Assembly: GCF_019704555.1 (NCBI RefSeq)
Contig: NZ_AP024745.1
Location: 1,422,001 to 1,486,000 of the forward strand
Source of the DNA: Actinoplanes sp. L3-i22
Lineage (GTDB): Bacteria; Actinomycetota; Actinomycetes; Mycobacteriales; Micromonosporaceae
Length of the DNA stretch: 64,000 nt
Direction of reading: 5' to 3'
Positions 51,506 to 61,258 of the stretch are shown piece by piece. Position 1 is the first letter of the stretch. The number at the start of each line of letters is the position of its first letter. The notes beneath the pieces were generated by a model, which was given only the letters and a program-made list of their open reading frames with translations, was not told the origin of the DNA and did no database searches. Position numbers and translations under genes: made by a program.

Positions 51506-53094
51506 CGGAACTCGCCGATCAGGGCGCGGATCTCGTCGGCCGCGCCACTGACCAGCTCGGCCGAGTGCCGGGTGGTGTTCGCGCCCTCCGCGGTGTCCGC
51601 GCTGGACGTGCTGATGTGCGACACCGTCCCGCTGATCTCGCTCGCCGCCGCGGACACCGACCCGACGTTGCGGGCCAGCTGATCGGTGGTCACCGACTGC
51701 TCCTCGACCGCGGCCGCGATGGTCCGCTGCCCGTCGTCGATCCGGGTGATCACCGCCGAGATCGCCTCGATCGCCGCGGCCGTCCCACCGGTCATCTCCT
51801 GGATCGCCAGGATCTTCGCGGTGATGTCCGCGGTCGCCTGCGCGGTCTCCTGGGCCAGGTCCTTGACCTCGGTGGCGACCACCGCGAAGCCCTTGCCGGC
51901 GTGCCCGGCCCGGGCCGCCTCGATGCTCGCGTTCAGCGCCAGCAGGTTCGTCTGCTCCGCGATGTTCGTGATCATCTGCACGATGTCGCCGACCTCGCGG
52001 CTCGCCTCGCTGAGCCGGGCCACCGCCTGCGCGGTCCGGTTCGCGCTGGTGGTCGCCTCGTTCGTGGTCGCCGCCGCGGAGATCGCCTGCTTGGCGATCT
52101 CCCGGATCGACGAGGACAGCTCCTCGGTGGCGGCCATCATGTCGCTCACCGAGCCGGAGACGTGCCCGGCCGAGGCATCCGCGCTGCGGGCCTGCGCCGA
52201 CGTCTCCTCGGCCGACTGGTCCAGCGTGCCGGCCAGCGCCTGCAGCTCGGCGCTCGCGCCGGTCAGGACGACCACCCGGTCGGCGGTCGCCGAGACGGTG
52301 CTCTGCAGGACGGTGGTCGCCTCGTTCAGGGCGACCGCCATCGCGCCCAGCTCGTCCCGGTTGATCACCGGCGCGCGGACGGTCAGGTCCCGCTGGGCCA
52401 GCGCCCGCAACGCCTCCAGCATGCCGCGCAGCGGGCGGCGGACCGCCCGCACGGTCAGCCCGCAGGCGGTCGCGGTGATCAGGGCGGCCAGCAGCGCGGC
52501 CAGCACGATGAACCGGTTGCTCGACCGGGACGTCTCGGCGCCCCGCTCGGCGGCCCCCTTGACCTCGGCATACATCGAGTCGTCCAGGTTGCCGAGCTTG
52601 GTCTCCAGATCCGAGTAGACCGCCAGGAAGTCGGGCAGGCGCTTCGCCGTGGCGGCGTGCGCGGTGGCCGCGCCGGTCACCATGTCCTGGGCCGCCTCGG
52701 TGTAACCCACCACCGAGGGACGGATCGAGGAATACTCTGACTTAAGACTTTTCGGGGCGTTCGTCGCGGCGTCGTCGTACATCTCGAGCATGGTCTTCCC
52801 GTGCTCGGCGACCTCGTCGACCGCGAACGCGGTGCGCATCTCCGCGGTCGTCGCGTACATCGCCGACATCACGTCCGCGCGCAGCGCGTCGTGCATCATG
52901 TCGGCGTTCCACTGGTCGCTCATCGCCTCGCTGACCGTGGCGATCTCCTCGTTCGCCGCGGTCTGGTCCGACGCGTTGCGGACGGCGAAGCCGGTCACCA
53001 GGGCAACCGACAGGAGCCCGGCTGCGCCCATGGAAACGAGACGGCCGACGATCGTGAGGGAAACGGACTCCACGGCTACACCCATCGGCAACAT
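51499..53094 (-). CDS. Methyl-accepting chemotaxis protein
   Basis: A 531-residue chemoreceptor with TM1 at about 15-36, a 155-residue periplasmic-type helical domain without recognisable ligand pocket, TM2 at about 195-215, a HAMP domain (about 215-270) and a signalling domain whose tip reads [25 protein letters not shown]. No CheR-binding NWETF pentapeptide ends it. Implies a flagellated cell or a Che-like pathway elsewhere in the genome. ATG at 53092-53094 is supported by AGG six bases upstream. Confidence 0.93.
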   Translation of the reverse strand: MLPMGVAVESVSLTIVGRLVSMGAAGLLSVALVTGFAVRNASDQTAANEEIATVSEAMSDQWNADMMHDALRADVMSAMYATTAEMRTAFAVDEVAEHGKTMLEMYDDAATNAPKSLKSEYSSIRPSVVGYTEAAQDMVTGAATAHAATAKRLPDFLAVYSDLETKLGNLDDSMYAEVKGAAERGAETSRSSNRFIVLAALLAALITATACGLTVRAVRRPLRGMLEALRALAQRDLTVRAPVINRDELGAMAVALNEATTVLQSTVSATADRVVVLTGASAELQALAGTLDQSAEETSAQARSADASAGHVSGSVSDMMAATEELSSSIREIAKQAISAAATTNEATTSANRTAQAVARLSEASREVGDIVQMITNIAEQTNLLALNASIEAARAGHAGKGFAVVATEVKDLAQETAQATADITAKILAIQEMTGGTAAAIEAISAVITRIDDGQRTIAAAVEEQSVTTDQLARNVGSVSAAASEISGTVSHISTSSADTAEGANTTRHSAELVSGAADEIRALIGEFRY

Positions 53095-53127
53095 CTAAAA
53101 CCTGCTGAGGGACCTAAGGTTGATCAC

Positions 53128-54330
53128 ATGACGGCCGCCGACGCCCAGCGCTGGGCATCCGAGCCAGCCAAGGACAGCGGCTACGGAAGGACCCCTTACC
53201 AGCGGGACCGTGCCCGGGTGCTGCATTCGGCCGGCTTTCGCCGGCTCGCGGCCAAGACCCAGGTGCACACCGCCGGGTCCGACGATTTCCTGCGTACGAG
53301 ACTGACCCACTCCCTGGAGGTCGCCCAGATCTCCCGGGAGATGGGCGCCCGCCTCGGCTGCGACCCGGACGTCGTGGACGTCGCCGGCCTCGCCCACGAC
53401 ATCGGCCACCCGCCGTTCGGCCACAACGGCGAGGCCGCGCTCGACCTCGCCGCCCAGCCCTGCGGCGGCTTCGAGGGCAACGCGCAGACCCTGCGGGTGC
53501 TCACCCGGCTGGAGGCGAAAGTCCCCGGCGCCGGGCTGAACCTGACCCGCGCCTCCCTGGACGCCTGCGCCAAATACCCCTGGTTCCGCCGGCCCGGCCT
53601 GCGCAAATTCGGCGTCTACACCGACGACGAGCCGGTCTTCAGCTGGCTGCGGGACGGGCGCGACGACGACCGCCGCTGCCTGGAGGCGCAGGTGATGGAC
53701 TGGGCCGACGACGTCGCGTACTCCGTGCACGACGTCGAGGACGGGGTGCACGGCGGCTACCTCACGCTCGGCCCGCTGCTGCGCGACCCGGCCGAACGCG
53801 CCGAGCTCTGCGCCGACGTGGCCGCCACCTACTCCGACGAGAGCGCCGACCAGCTCGGCGAGGCGCTCGAACACCTGCTCGCCGATCCGGCGGTGGCCGC
53901 GGTGGGCGACTACGACGGGTCGTACCGCGCGCAGATCGCCCTCAAACGGATGACCAGCGTGCTGACCGGACGGTTCGTCTCGTCCGCGGTCGGCGCCACG
54001 CACAGCCAGTACGGGACCGACCCGATGCGCCGGTACGCCGCCGACCTGGTCGTCCCGCGCACCGTGCGGAACCAGTGCGCGCTGCTCAAGGGCATGGCCT
54101 TCCGGTACGTGATGCGGATGCGCTCCGCCGAGCCGTGGTACGAGCAGCAGCGGACGATCATCGTCGAGCTGGTGGCGGCGCTCGGTCGTACGCCGGAAAG
54201 GTTGGATCAGTTCTTCCGGCCGGAGCACGAGGCGGCCGGCGGCGACGCGGAAGCCCTGCGGGTGATCGTCGATCAGGTGGCGTCGCTCACCGACCCCGCG
54301 GCCGTGGCCTGGCACCGGGCTCTCTGCTGA
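53128..54330 (+). CDS. dgt: Deoxyguanosinetriphosphate triphosphohydrolase-like protein
   Basis: A 400-residue HD-domain dNTPase. RTRLTHSLEVAQI and LAHDIGHPPFGHNGE give the metal-binding HD residues, and the C-terminal half has the conserved SVHDVEDGV segment. It removes triphosphate from dNTPs, or regulates pool balance. Position directly before dnaG is conserved in mycobacteria and other actinobacteria. ATG 53128 follows AAGG. Confidence 0.93.
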   Translation: MTAADAQRWASEPAKDSGYGRTPYQRDRARVLHSAGFRRLAAKTQVHTAGSDDFLRTRLTHSLEVAQISREMGARLGCDPDVVDVAGLAHDIGHPPFGHNGEAALDLAAQPCGGFEGNAQTLRVLTRLEAKVPGAGLNLTRASLDACAKYPWFRRPGLRKFGVYTDDEPVFSWLRDGRDDDRRCLEAQVMDWADDVAYSVHDVEDGVHGGYLTLGPLLRDPAERAELCADVAATYSDESADQLGEALEHLLADPAVAAVGDYDGSYRAQIALKRMTSVLTGRFVSSAVGATHSQYGTDPMRRYAADLVVPRTVRNQCALLKGMAFRYVMRMRSAEPWYEQQRTIIVELVAALGRTPERLDQFFRPEHEAAGGDAEALRVIVDQVASLTDPAAVAWHRALC

Positions 54331-54386
54331 CGGCGCGCCCGGACCCTGCTGGCGGTTCCGGGTACGGGCGAGGCAGGATGTATGCC

Positions 54387-56240
54387 GTGGCGGGCAGGGT
54401 CAAGGACGAGGACATCGCACTGGTCCGTGACCGGACCTCGATCGCCGACGTGATCAGCGAGACGGTGACGCTGCGCTCGGCCGGCGGCGGCAACCTGAAG
54501 GGGCTCTGCCCCTTCCACGACGAGAAAACCCCGTCCTTCAACGTTTCCCCTGCCAGAGGCGTGTATTTTTGCCACGGGTGCGGGCAGGGTGGGGACGCGA
54601 TCAAGTTCCTGATGGACGCGGAGCACCTGTCGTTCATCGAGTCGGTGGAGCGGCTCGCCGGCAAGGCCGGCCTCCAGCTGAGGTATGACACCGACGGGGC
54701 CAAGCCGTCCGGTCCGCGCCCGCAGGCCGGCCAGCGCCAGCGGCTGATCGCCGCGCACGCCTCGGCCGTCGAGTTCTACCGCGACCAGCTCGGTTCCCCG
54801 GGCGCGCGCAAGGCCCGCGAGTTCCTCGCCGAGCGCGGCTTCGGCCGGGACGCCGCGGAGAAGTACGGGTGCGGCTTCGCCCCCGACTCGTGGGACGCGC
54901 TCAGCAAGCACCTGCGGCTGCAGGGTTTCACCGCGGACGAGTTGATCACCGCGGGCCTGTCCAAGACGGCCCGGTCCGGTTCGCTGATCGACCGGTTCCG
55001 GCGCCGGCTGCTGTGGCCGATCCGGGACCTGAGCGGCGACGTGATCGGCTTCGGCGCGCGGAAGCTGTTCGACGACGACGACGGCCCGAAGTACCTGAAC
55101 ACCCCCGAGTCGCCGCTGTACAAGAAGTCGCACGTGCTCTACGGCATCGACCACGCCAAGCGGGAGATCGCCAAGCGCGGCCGGGCGGTGATCGTCGAGG
55201 GCTACACCGACGTGATGGCCTGTCACGAGGCCGGCGAGCCGACCGCGGTGGCGACCTGCGGCACCGCGTTCGGCATCGACCACATCGGGGTGCTGCGCCG
55301 GCTGCTGATGGACAGTGACAGCTTCACCGGCGAGATCATCTACACCTTCGACGGGGACGCGGCCGGGCAGAAGGCCGCGCTGCGCGCCTTCGAGGAGGAC
55401 CAGCGCTTCGTCGGCCGGACGTTCATCGCGGTCAGCCCGGACAACATGGACCCGTGCGACCTGCGGCTGGCCCGCGGTGATCTCGCGGTGCGCGACATGA
55501 TCGCCGGGCGTGAGCCGCTGGTCGACTTCGCGCTGCGGCACACCATCTCCCGCTTCGACCTGGACACGGTCGAGGGCCGGGTCGAGGCGATGCGCAAGGC
55601 CGCCCCCCTGGTCGCCAAGATCAAAGACCGGGAGAAGAGGCCTGAGTACGCCCGGAAGCTCGCCGGCGATCTCGGCATGGACCTGGAACCGGTGCAGCGT
55701 GCGGTGCACAACGCGGCCCGGGGCGAGGACGCCGAGCAGCGGGCGCCGCGCCGGCACGTGCCGGCTGACTCGCCGCAGCGGCTGGTCGAGCGCGAGGCCC
55801 TGAAACTGGCCCTGCAGGAGCCGGTGCTGGCCGGCCCGATGTTCGACGCCCTCGGCGCGGAGAACTATGCCGACCCGGTGCTGGCCGCCCTGCGGGAGGC
55901 GATCGCCGAGGCCGGTGGCGCGTGCTCGGCGACCGGTGGCGCCGTCTGGATCGAGAAGGTCCGCGGCTCCTGCGCCGATCTGGCCGCGCAGGGCCTGGTC
56001 AGCGAGCTGGCGGTCGAGCCGCTCCGGGTGGGCGGCGCGGTCGACCCGCGGTATGTCCAGGTCACCCTGGCGCGGCTGCAGGGTGCGGCGGTGACCACCC
56101 GGATCCACGACCTGAAGTCCAAGGTGCAGCGGCTCAACCCGGTCACCCACAAGGATCAGTATCTGGCGCTCGCCGGGGAGCTCTTCTCGCTGGAACAGCA
56201 GGCCCGGGCCCTGCGCGATCAGGCGGCAGGTGGCATGTGA
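54387..56240 (+). CDS. dnaG: DNA primase
   Basis: A 617-residue primase. The zinc finger CPFHDEKTPSF...CHGCGQGG (about 45-75) binds template DNA; the Toprim core contains VIVEGYTDVMA and FDGDAAG; the C-terminal DnaB-binding domain follows. GTG 54387 gives the conserved V/M-A-G-R-V start; an ATG nine bases upstream is an alternative. It synthesises RNA primers in replication. Its TGA overlaps the GTG of the next gene. Confidence 0.96.
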   Translation: MAGRVKDEDIALVRDRTSIADVISETVTLRSAGGGNLKGLCPFHDEKTPSFNVSPARGVYFCHGCGQGGDAIKFLMDAEHLSFIESVERLAGKAGLQLRYDTDGAKPSGPRPQAGQRQRLIAAHASAVEFYRDQLGSPGARKAREFLAERGFGRDAAEKYGCGFAPDSWDALSKHLRLQGFTADELITAGLSKTARSGSLIDRFRRRLLWPIRDLSGDVIGFGARKLFDDDDGPKYLNTPESPLYKKSHVLYGIDHAKREIAKRGRAVIVEGYTDVMACHEAGEPTAVATCGTAFGIDHIGVLRRLLMDSDSFTGEIIYTFDGDAAGQKAALRAFEEDQRFVGRTFIAVSPDNMDPCDLRLARGDLAVRDMIAGREPLVDFALRHTISRFDLDTVEGRVEAMRKAAPLVAKIKDREKRPEYARKLAGDLGMDLEPVQRAVHNAARGEDAEQRAPRRHVPADSPQRLVEREALKLALQEPVLAGPMFDALGAENYADPVLAALREAIAEAGGACSATGGAVWIEKVRGSCADLAAQGLVSELAVEPLRVGGAVDPRYVQVTLARLQGAAVTTRIHDLKSKVQRLNPVTHKDQYLALAGELFSLEQQARALRDQAAGGM

Positions 56241-56758
56241 AGCTCTTCCGGCGTAAGCCCCCGCTGCCGGCCGGGTCCCGGCCGCCGCTCGACGCCGAGG
56301 AGCGGGTGCTCGCCTGGTGCCCGTGCGAGCAGGGCGTCCTCGTCGCGACGAACCGGGGGCTCTGGCTGCCGTCGGCCGGTGACCGGCTCGGCTGGCACGA
56401 GATCCACAAGGTCGCCTGGTCCGGGCGGGAGCTGCGGATCACGCCGGCCGAGGTGGCCGAGGAACGGGACGGCTATACCGTGCTGGTGGACGGGCCGGTG
56501 GCGACGTTCCTGCTGCTGGCGCCGGGTGAGCTGCCCGATCAGGTGCGGACCAGGGTGACCCGCTCGGTGGCGTACACGACGCATCACGAGCTGGATCGCG
56601 GCTCGGTGCGGGTGGTCGGCCGCCGGGTCAGCGGGCAGGACGGGTTGAGCTGGGCGGTCCGCTACGACTCCGGCGCGTGGACGGACTGGCCGGCGATGGT
56701 CGAGGCGACCGACGATCTGGTCAGCGAGGCGCAGAAAACTGTCGCACCCCCTCCGTAA
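56237..56758 (+). CDS. Conserved protein translationally coupled to dnaG
   Basis: A 173-residue, probably soluble protein. The body is beta-rich (EERVLAWCPCEQGVLVATNRGLWLP, then an EIHKVAW segment) like a bacterial PH domain or WD-type sheet. Two close cysteines (CPC) lie at about 28-30. It begins with GTG inside the dnaG stop codon, so it is made from the same message. A gene in this spot is common in related actinomycetes, but no function is known to me. Confidence 0.7.
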   Translation: MKLFRRKPPLPAGSRPPLDAEERVLAWCPCEQGVLVATNRGLWLPSAGDRLGWHEIHKVAWSGRELRITPAEVAEERDGYTVLVDGPVATFLLLAPGELPDQVRTRVTRSVAYTTHHELDRGSVRVVGRRVSGQDGLSWAVRYDSGAWTDWPAMVEATDDLVSEAQKTVAPPP

Positions 56759-56768
56759 GGTTCGGTGG

Positions 56769-57692
56769 GTGACTGCCCTTATCCATGCTCGCGGATTGAT
56801 CAAAAGGTTCGGCGACTTCACCGCTGTCGACGGCATCGACGTCGACGTGCAGGCCGGTGAGGCGTTCGGCTTCCTGGGGCCGAACGGCGCCGGGAAGAGC
56901 TCCACCATGCGGATGATCGGCTGCGTCTCGCCACCGACCGCCGGGGTGCTCCAGATCCTCGGGCAGGATCCGCGGCGTGACGGTCCGGCCATCCGGGCCC
57001 GGCTCGGCGTCTGCCCGCAGCTCGACAATCTGGACGTCGAGCTGACCGTCCGGGAGAACCTGACGACCTATGCCCGGTTCTTCGGCATCTCCCGGGCCAC
57101 CGCCCGTCGCCGGGCCGACGAGCTGCTCGAGTTCGTGCAGCTGAGCGAGCGGGCCGGCAGCAAGGTGGAGCCGCTCTCCGGCGGCATGAAGCGGCGGCTG
57201 ACGATCGCCCGGGCGCTGGTCAACGAGCCGGACATCGTGCTGCTCGACGAGCCCACCACCGGCCTCGACCCGCAGGCCCGGCACCTGGTCTGGGAGCGGC
57301 TGTTCCGGCTCAAGCAGCAGGGCGTGACGCTCGTGCTGACCACCCATTACATGGACGAGGCCGAGCAGCTCTGCGACCGCCTGGTGGTGATGGACGGCGG
57401 CCGGATCGTGGCGGAGGGCTCGCCGCGCGCCCTGATCGAGCAGCACTCCACCCGTGAGGTGGTCGAGCTGCGCTTCGCCACCGATGATCAGGGGGCCTAC
57501 GCCGGCAAGCTGGCCGGCATCGCCGACCGGGTCGAGGTCCTGCCGGACCGGGTGCTGCTCTACGTCGCCGACGGGGACGACGCGCTGGCCGAGGTGCACC
57601 GGCGGTCGCTGACCCCGGCCTCGGCGCTGGTCCGCCGGGCCGGCCTGGAGGACGTCTTCCTGCACCTCACCGGCCGGACGCTGGTGGACTGA
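56769..57692 (+). CDS. ABC-2 transporter ATPase
   Basis: A 307-residue ATPase of the daunorubicin-resistance/NodI branch: Walker A GPNGAGKSS, signature LSGGMKRRL, Walker B IVLLDEPTTGLDP, and switch His in LTTHYMDEAEQL. A C-terminal extension of about 80 residues is typical. Probably energises the two following permeases as an exporter. Stop and next start are one base apart. Confidence 0.92.
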   Translation: MTALIHARGLIKRFGDFTAVDGIDVDVQAGEAFGFLGPNGAGKSSTMRMIGCVSPPTAGVLQILGQDPRRDGPAIRARLGVCPQLDNLDVELTVRENLTTYARFFGISRATARRRADELLEFVQLSERAGSKVEPLSGGMKRRLTIARALVNEPDIVLLDEPTTGLDPQARHLVWERLFRLKQQGVTLVLTTHYMDEAEQLCDRLVVMDGGRIVAEGSPRALIEQHSTREVVELRFATDDQGAYAGKLAGIADRVEVLPDRVLLYVADGDDALAEVHRRSLTPASALVRRAGLEDVFLHLTGRTLVD

Positions 57693-57693
57693 G

Positions 57694-58452
57694 ATGACCT
57701 CCTCGGCGTACGTGTTGGAGTACCACCTGGTCAACTATCGGCGGACGTGGCGGTCGAGCGCGCTGTCGACGATGGTGCTGCCGCTGCTGACCATGCTCGG
57801 CTTCGGCCTGGGCGTGGGCGGCTACGTGAAGACCGGCATCGACGGCGTGGCCTACCTGGACTGGATCGTGCCCGGCCTGATCGCCTCCACCGCGGCGCAG
57901 ACCGCGCTCGGCGAGGCCACCTGGCCGGTGCTGAGCAGCTTCGAGTGGATGAAGGTCTACTTCGCGCAGGCCGCCGCGCCGCTGCGGGTCGGCGACATCC
58001 TCGGCGGGCACCTGGCCTTCATGATGTTCCGGGTGCTGGTCAGCACGACCGCGTTCCTGCTGGTGGCGGCCGCGTTCGGCACGCTGCACTCGGTCTGGAC
58101 GCTGGCCGTGCTGCCGCTGGCGGTGCTGGTCGGCCTGGCCGTCGCGGCGCCCGTGGTGGCGTACACGGCGAGCGTCAGCAGCGACAGCTACCTGGCGATC
58201 CTGTTCCGGTTCGCGGTGCTGCCGATGTCGCTGTTCTCCGGGGTGTTCTTCCCGATCGAGTCGCTGCCCGAGCCGCTGCGCTGGGTGGCCTGGGCGCTGC
58301 CGCTGTGGCACGGCGTCGACCTGACCCGGGCCGCCACGCTCGGCCGCGATTTCGGCGTCGCCGGGCTGTGGCACGTGCTCTACCTGCTGGTCTGGTGTGT
58401 GGCGGGCTGGTTCCTGGCGCGCTGGCGGTTCCAGCGCCGGCTGGTGTTCTGA
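57694..58452 (+). CDS. ABC-2 type permease, first
   Basis: A 252-residue permease with six predicted helices and the ABC-2 pattern (SSTAALGEATWPVLSSFEWMK-like middle, GVFFPIESLPEPLRWVAWALPLWHGVDL toward the end). It follows the ATPase by one base and is homologous in layout to the next gene, so the two make a heterodimeric exporter. Substrate unknown. Confidence 0.88.
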   Translation: MTSSAYVLEYHLVNYRRTWRSSALSTMVLPLLTMLGFGLGVGGYVKTGIDGVAYLDWIVPGLIASTAAQTALGEATWPVLSSFEWMKVYFAQAAAPLRVGDILGGHLAFMMFRVLVSTTAFLLVAAAFGTLHSVWTLAVLPLAVLVGLAVAAPVVAYTASVSSDSYLAILFRFAVLPMSLFSGVFFPIESLPEPLRWVAWALPLWHGVDLTRAATLGRDFGVAGLWHVLYLLVWCVAGWFLARWRFQRRLVF

Positions 58453-58471
58453 TGAGCGTGGGGGTGGGGTC

Positions 58472-59281
58472 GTGCTGACGCTGGTGATGCCGAGACTGGT
58501 GGCGTTCGAGGGCAGCGGTGGCCGGTCGCTGCGGGTCACCGAGCGCAACGTCAACGCGCTGAAGTCGGCGTACTGGGTGGTGATGGCCGGCGGCCTGCTG
58601 GAGCCGGTGTTCTACCTGTTCTCCATCGGGGTCGGGGTGGGCGCGCTGATCGGCGACATCGAGATCGGCGGCGGGCGGACGGTGAGCTACACCGCGTTCG
58701 TCGCCCCGGCGATGCTGGCCGCCTCGGCGATGAGTGGCGCGCTCTCCGAGACCACCTTCAACTTCTTCGGCAAGATGAAATTCATGCGGCTGTACGACGG
58801 GATGCTGGCCACCCCGATCCGGCCGTTCGAGATCGCCCTCGGGGAGCTGATCTGGGCGATGGCCCGGGGCAGCATCTACTCGGTGGCGTTCCTGGTGATC
58901 ATGGTGACGATGGATCTGACGACGCCGCTCCGGGCGCTGGCCACGCTCCCGGCGGCGGTCCTGGTCGGCTTCGCGTTCGGGGCGCTCGGGATGACCGTGG
59001 CCACGCTGATCCGCAGCTGGCAGGACTTCGACCTGATCGGGGCCGGCCAGTTCGCGCTGTTCCTGTTCTCCGGGACGTTCGTGCCCGCCGAGGCCTATCC
59101 GGTGGTGCTGCGCTGGCTGGTCGAGCTGTCCCCGCTGTACCGGTCGGTGGATCTGATCCGGGGGATCAGTCTCGGCTCGGTCGGGTGGGCGCAGGTCGTC
59201 GACGTGGTGTACCTGCTGGCGCTGCTGGGGGTGGGGCTGACCGTCTCGGGGAAGCGGATGGGCACGCTGCTCTGCAAGTGA
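58472..59281 (+). CDS. ABC-2 type permease, second
   Basis: A 269-residue permease paralogous to the preceding one (FFGKMKFMRLYDGMLATPIRPFEIALGEL, GTFVPAEAYPVVLRWLVELSPLYRSVDLIRG). It starts at GTG 58472 after GGGGTGGGG. Completes the three-gene exporter. It is followed by a bidirectional hairpin and the convergent BrkB-family gene. Confidence 0.88.
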   Translation: MLTLVMPRLVAFEGSGGRSLRVTERNVNALKSAYWVVMAGGLLEPVFYLFSIGVGVGALIGDIEIGGGRTVSYTAFVAPAMLAASAMSGALSETTFNFFGKMKFMRLYDGMLATPIRPFEIALGELIWAMARGSIYSVAFLVIMVTMDLTTPLRALATLPAAVLVGFAFGALGMTVATLIRSWQDFDLIGAGQFALFLFSGTFVPAEAYPVVLRWLVELSPLYRSVDLIRGISLGSVGWAQVVDVVYLLALLGVGLTVSGKRMGTLLCK

Positions 59282-59290
59282 CGGCGCGAG

Positions 59291-59320
59291 GGCCGTGGCC
59301 CCGGCGACGGGACCACGGCC
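59291..59320. terminator. Bidirectional terminator hairpin
   Basis: GGCCGTGG and CCACGGCC make an 8-bp stem, with CCCG/CGGG pairing inside. It lies between the convergent exporter and BrkB genes, 10 bp after one stop and 7 bp before the other. No T-run. Confidence 0.7.
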
Positions 59321-59326
59321 GCCGGG

Positions 59327-60580
59327 TCAGCCCTGACTCAGGCCGTGTTCGGAGCCCTTCTTGAGCTTGCGGGTGTCGCGCAGCTCCAGGAACGGCTCCT
59401 CGTCGGCCGGGTGGCCGGCGGCGATGGCGCGGCCCCGTTCCAGCTCCGCGTCCAGCTCGGCGCCGAGCATGATCGCCATGTTGGAGATCCAGAGCCAGAC
59501 CAGGAACGCGATGACCCCACCGAGCGTCCCGTACGTCTTGTTGTAGTTGGCGAAGTTGGCCAGGTAGATCGCGAAGCCACCGGAGGCGATCACCCACAGC
59601 ACCACCGCGAAGATGCCACCCGGGCTGATCCAGCGGAAGCCGCCGGTCTTGGCGTTCGGCGAGGCCCAGTAGAGGATCGCGAACATCAGGCTGACCAGCA
59701 CCAGCAGCACCGGCCACTTGGCGATGTTCCAGGTCGTCACGGCGACGTCGCCGAGCCCGATCCGTTCGCCGACCACCCGCGCCAGGTCACCGGTGAAGAC
59801 CACGATGCCGGCCGAGGCGATCAGCATCAGGCCCACGATCGCGGTGACCCCGACCCGGATCGGCAGCGTCTTCCAGATCGGCCGGCCCTCCGGCACGTCG
59901 TAGATCGCGTTCGACGCCCGCATGAACGCGGCGATGTAGCCGGACGCCGACCAGAACGCGACGAGCAGACCCACGATCGCCGCCAGCCCCGCCCCGCCGG
60001 TGCCCTGCACCTGGTCGAGCACCGTGTTCACCAGGTCGCGCAGCTGCGAGTTCGGGGTGATCTGGGTGACCGCGTCGGTGACGGTCCGCTGCCCGGTCTC
60101 GCCGAGCATGCCCAGCAGCGAGACGATCACCAGCGCGCCCGGGAAGATCGACAGGACGCCGTAGTAGGTGAGCGCGGCCGCCCAGTCCGAGATGTTGTCC
60201 TCGGAGAACTGCTTGAAGGTCCGCTTGACCGCGGCGAAGACGCCCGTGAACCGCAGCTGCGACGGCCGGTCCGGGCCGTCGTCCGGGCCCCGTCCGGAGA
60301 GCTCGCGGGGGTCGCGGGCGGAGCGGCCGACGTCGGTCGTGCTCGCGGCGGCCAGGTCGAAGTCCTTGCCGCCCCGGTCCTTGGCGTCGGCGGCGTCATC
60401 TCTGGGGGAGGCGGGCGTGCCGCCATCCCCGGGGGAGCGGGGTGCGTCGCCATCCTCGGGGGAGCGGGGTGTGTCGCCGGATTGCGCGGCCGGTGAGCCG
60501 GAAACCGATGCCATCCCGGTCGCCGGAGTCTGCTTGTCGTCGGATTCGTGACGCCCATCCGGGCTGTGGCGGAGTCTCAT
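59327..60580 (-). CDS. YihY/BrkB family membrane protein
   Basis: A 417-residue protein: an N-terminal low-complexity, acidic region (residues 1-105) with SPEDGD/SPGDGG/SPRDD repeats, then six membrane helices typical of YihY/BrkB (formerly annotated as ribonuclease BN). Segments AFMRASNAIYDVPEGRPIWK and GGVIAFLVWLWISNMAIMLGAELDAELER are characteristic. ATG at 60578-60580 is preceded by GGGAAG. Function is uncertain, perhaps a membrane transporter. Confidence 0.88.
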   Translation of the reverse strand: MRLRHSPDGRHESDDKQTPATGMASVSGSPAAQSGDTPRSPEDGDAPRSPGDGGTPASPRDDAADAKDRGGKDFDLAAASTTDVGRSARDPRELSGRGPDDGPDRPSQLRFTGVFAAVKRTFKQFSEDNISDWAAALTYYGVLSIFPGALVIVSLLGMLGETGQRTVTDAVTQITPNSQLRDLVNTVLDQVQGTGGAGLAAIVGLLVAFWSASGYIAAFMRASNAIYDVPEGRPIWKTLPIRVGVTAIVGLMLIASAGIVVFTGDLARVVGERIGLGDVAVTTWNIAKWPVLLVLVSLMFAILYWASPNAKTGGFRWISPGGIFAVVLWVIASGGFAIYLANFANYNKTYGTLGGVIAFLVWLWISNMAIMLGAELDAELERGRAIAAGHPADEEPFLELRDTRKLKKGSEHGLSQG

Positions 60581-61258
60581 TAACAGGCTTCCCTTCGGGC
60601 GAATCGACGGGCCGCCCACGCGCCGGCCCTCCCCGTCACGACGTGCGAATACGACCTGACGTGGTGATGCCCGGTGCGATGCGCCACTAACCCTCCGGCC
60701 GGTCACCGTCCGGGTGGCCGTCGCCGGGACGCGCGGGCCGGGAGACGCCAGGGGCTGCGCATATGTGGTTGACGGGTCGCCCGGGACGGCCGGGACGGGT
60801 GAGTTGTCCGAGGTCCCGAAGAGGGTTGGGCGGGCGCAAGGCGGGCATTTGCCCCGTGCGGGGGCACGCGGCGTACGCACGAGCAGTCGAACGTTGCATG
60901 TCCATTTGTTCAGATGGCGCACGCAAAGGGGCGTCCGAAAACGCTCTCCCGAGAGTTGTTCAGCATTGCTACCCGCTGGTCACCCGGGTCGCAGAGATCG
61001 TCGATCACCTATCCGGGTGACGGGTTTTGATCATGAATGCGCCGGTCACGGTGTCGCACGGCAAGTGTGCCGATGATCCGCTCCGCGCCGCACGCTCGTA
61101 TCCGAGGGCAGACATTCCAGGTTGGAGGCGGTCATGGCATCCCGGCGGCTGGGTACTGGTGGATCTGAAGCCGTGCCGAGGATGGTCCATACTGGATTCG
61201 TTAGCACGCGCCAATGCACGTGCACCTGCACGGGTGGTCTCGTCCGGGGAGGACATTG
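60581..61258. other. 678-bp intergenic region between divergent genes
   Basis: Contains the upstream regions of the BrkB-family gene (minus) and the EboE-like gene (plus). Short open frames exist, for example 60763-61020, but none has convincing composition. I see no palindrome, hairpin or repeat of note. Clear signals for a sigma factor could not be read. Confidence 0.5.

Noticed and set aside
58452..58478. Tiny frame starting ATGAGC between the two permease genes
   Set aside because: It encodes only eight residues and ends inside the next gene's start; likely chance.
60763..61020. Short plus-strand gene of 85 codons in the gap before the EboE-like gene
   Set aside because: No ribosome site of note, no conserved motif and atypical codon pattern.
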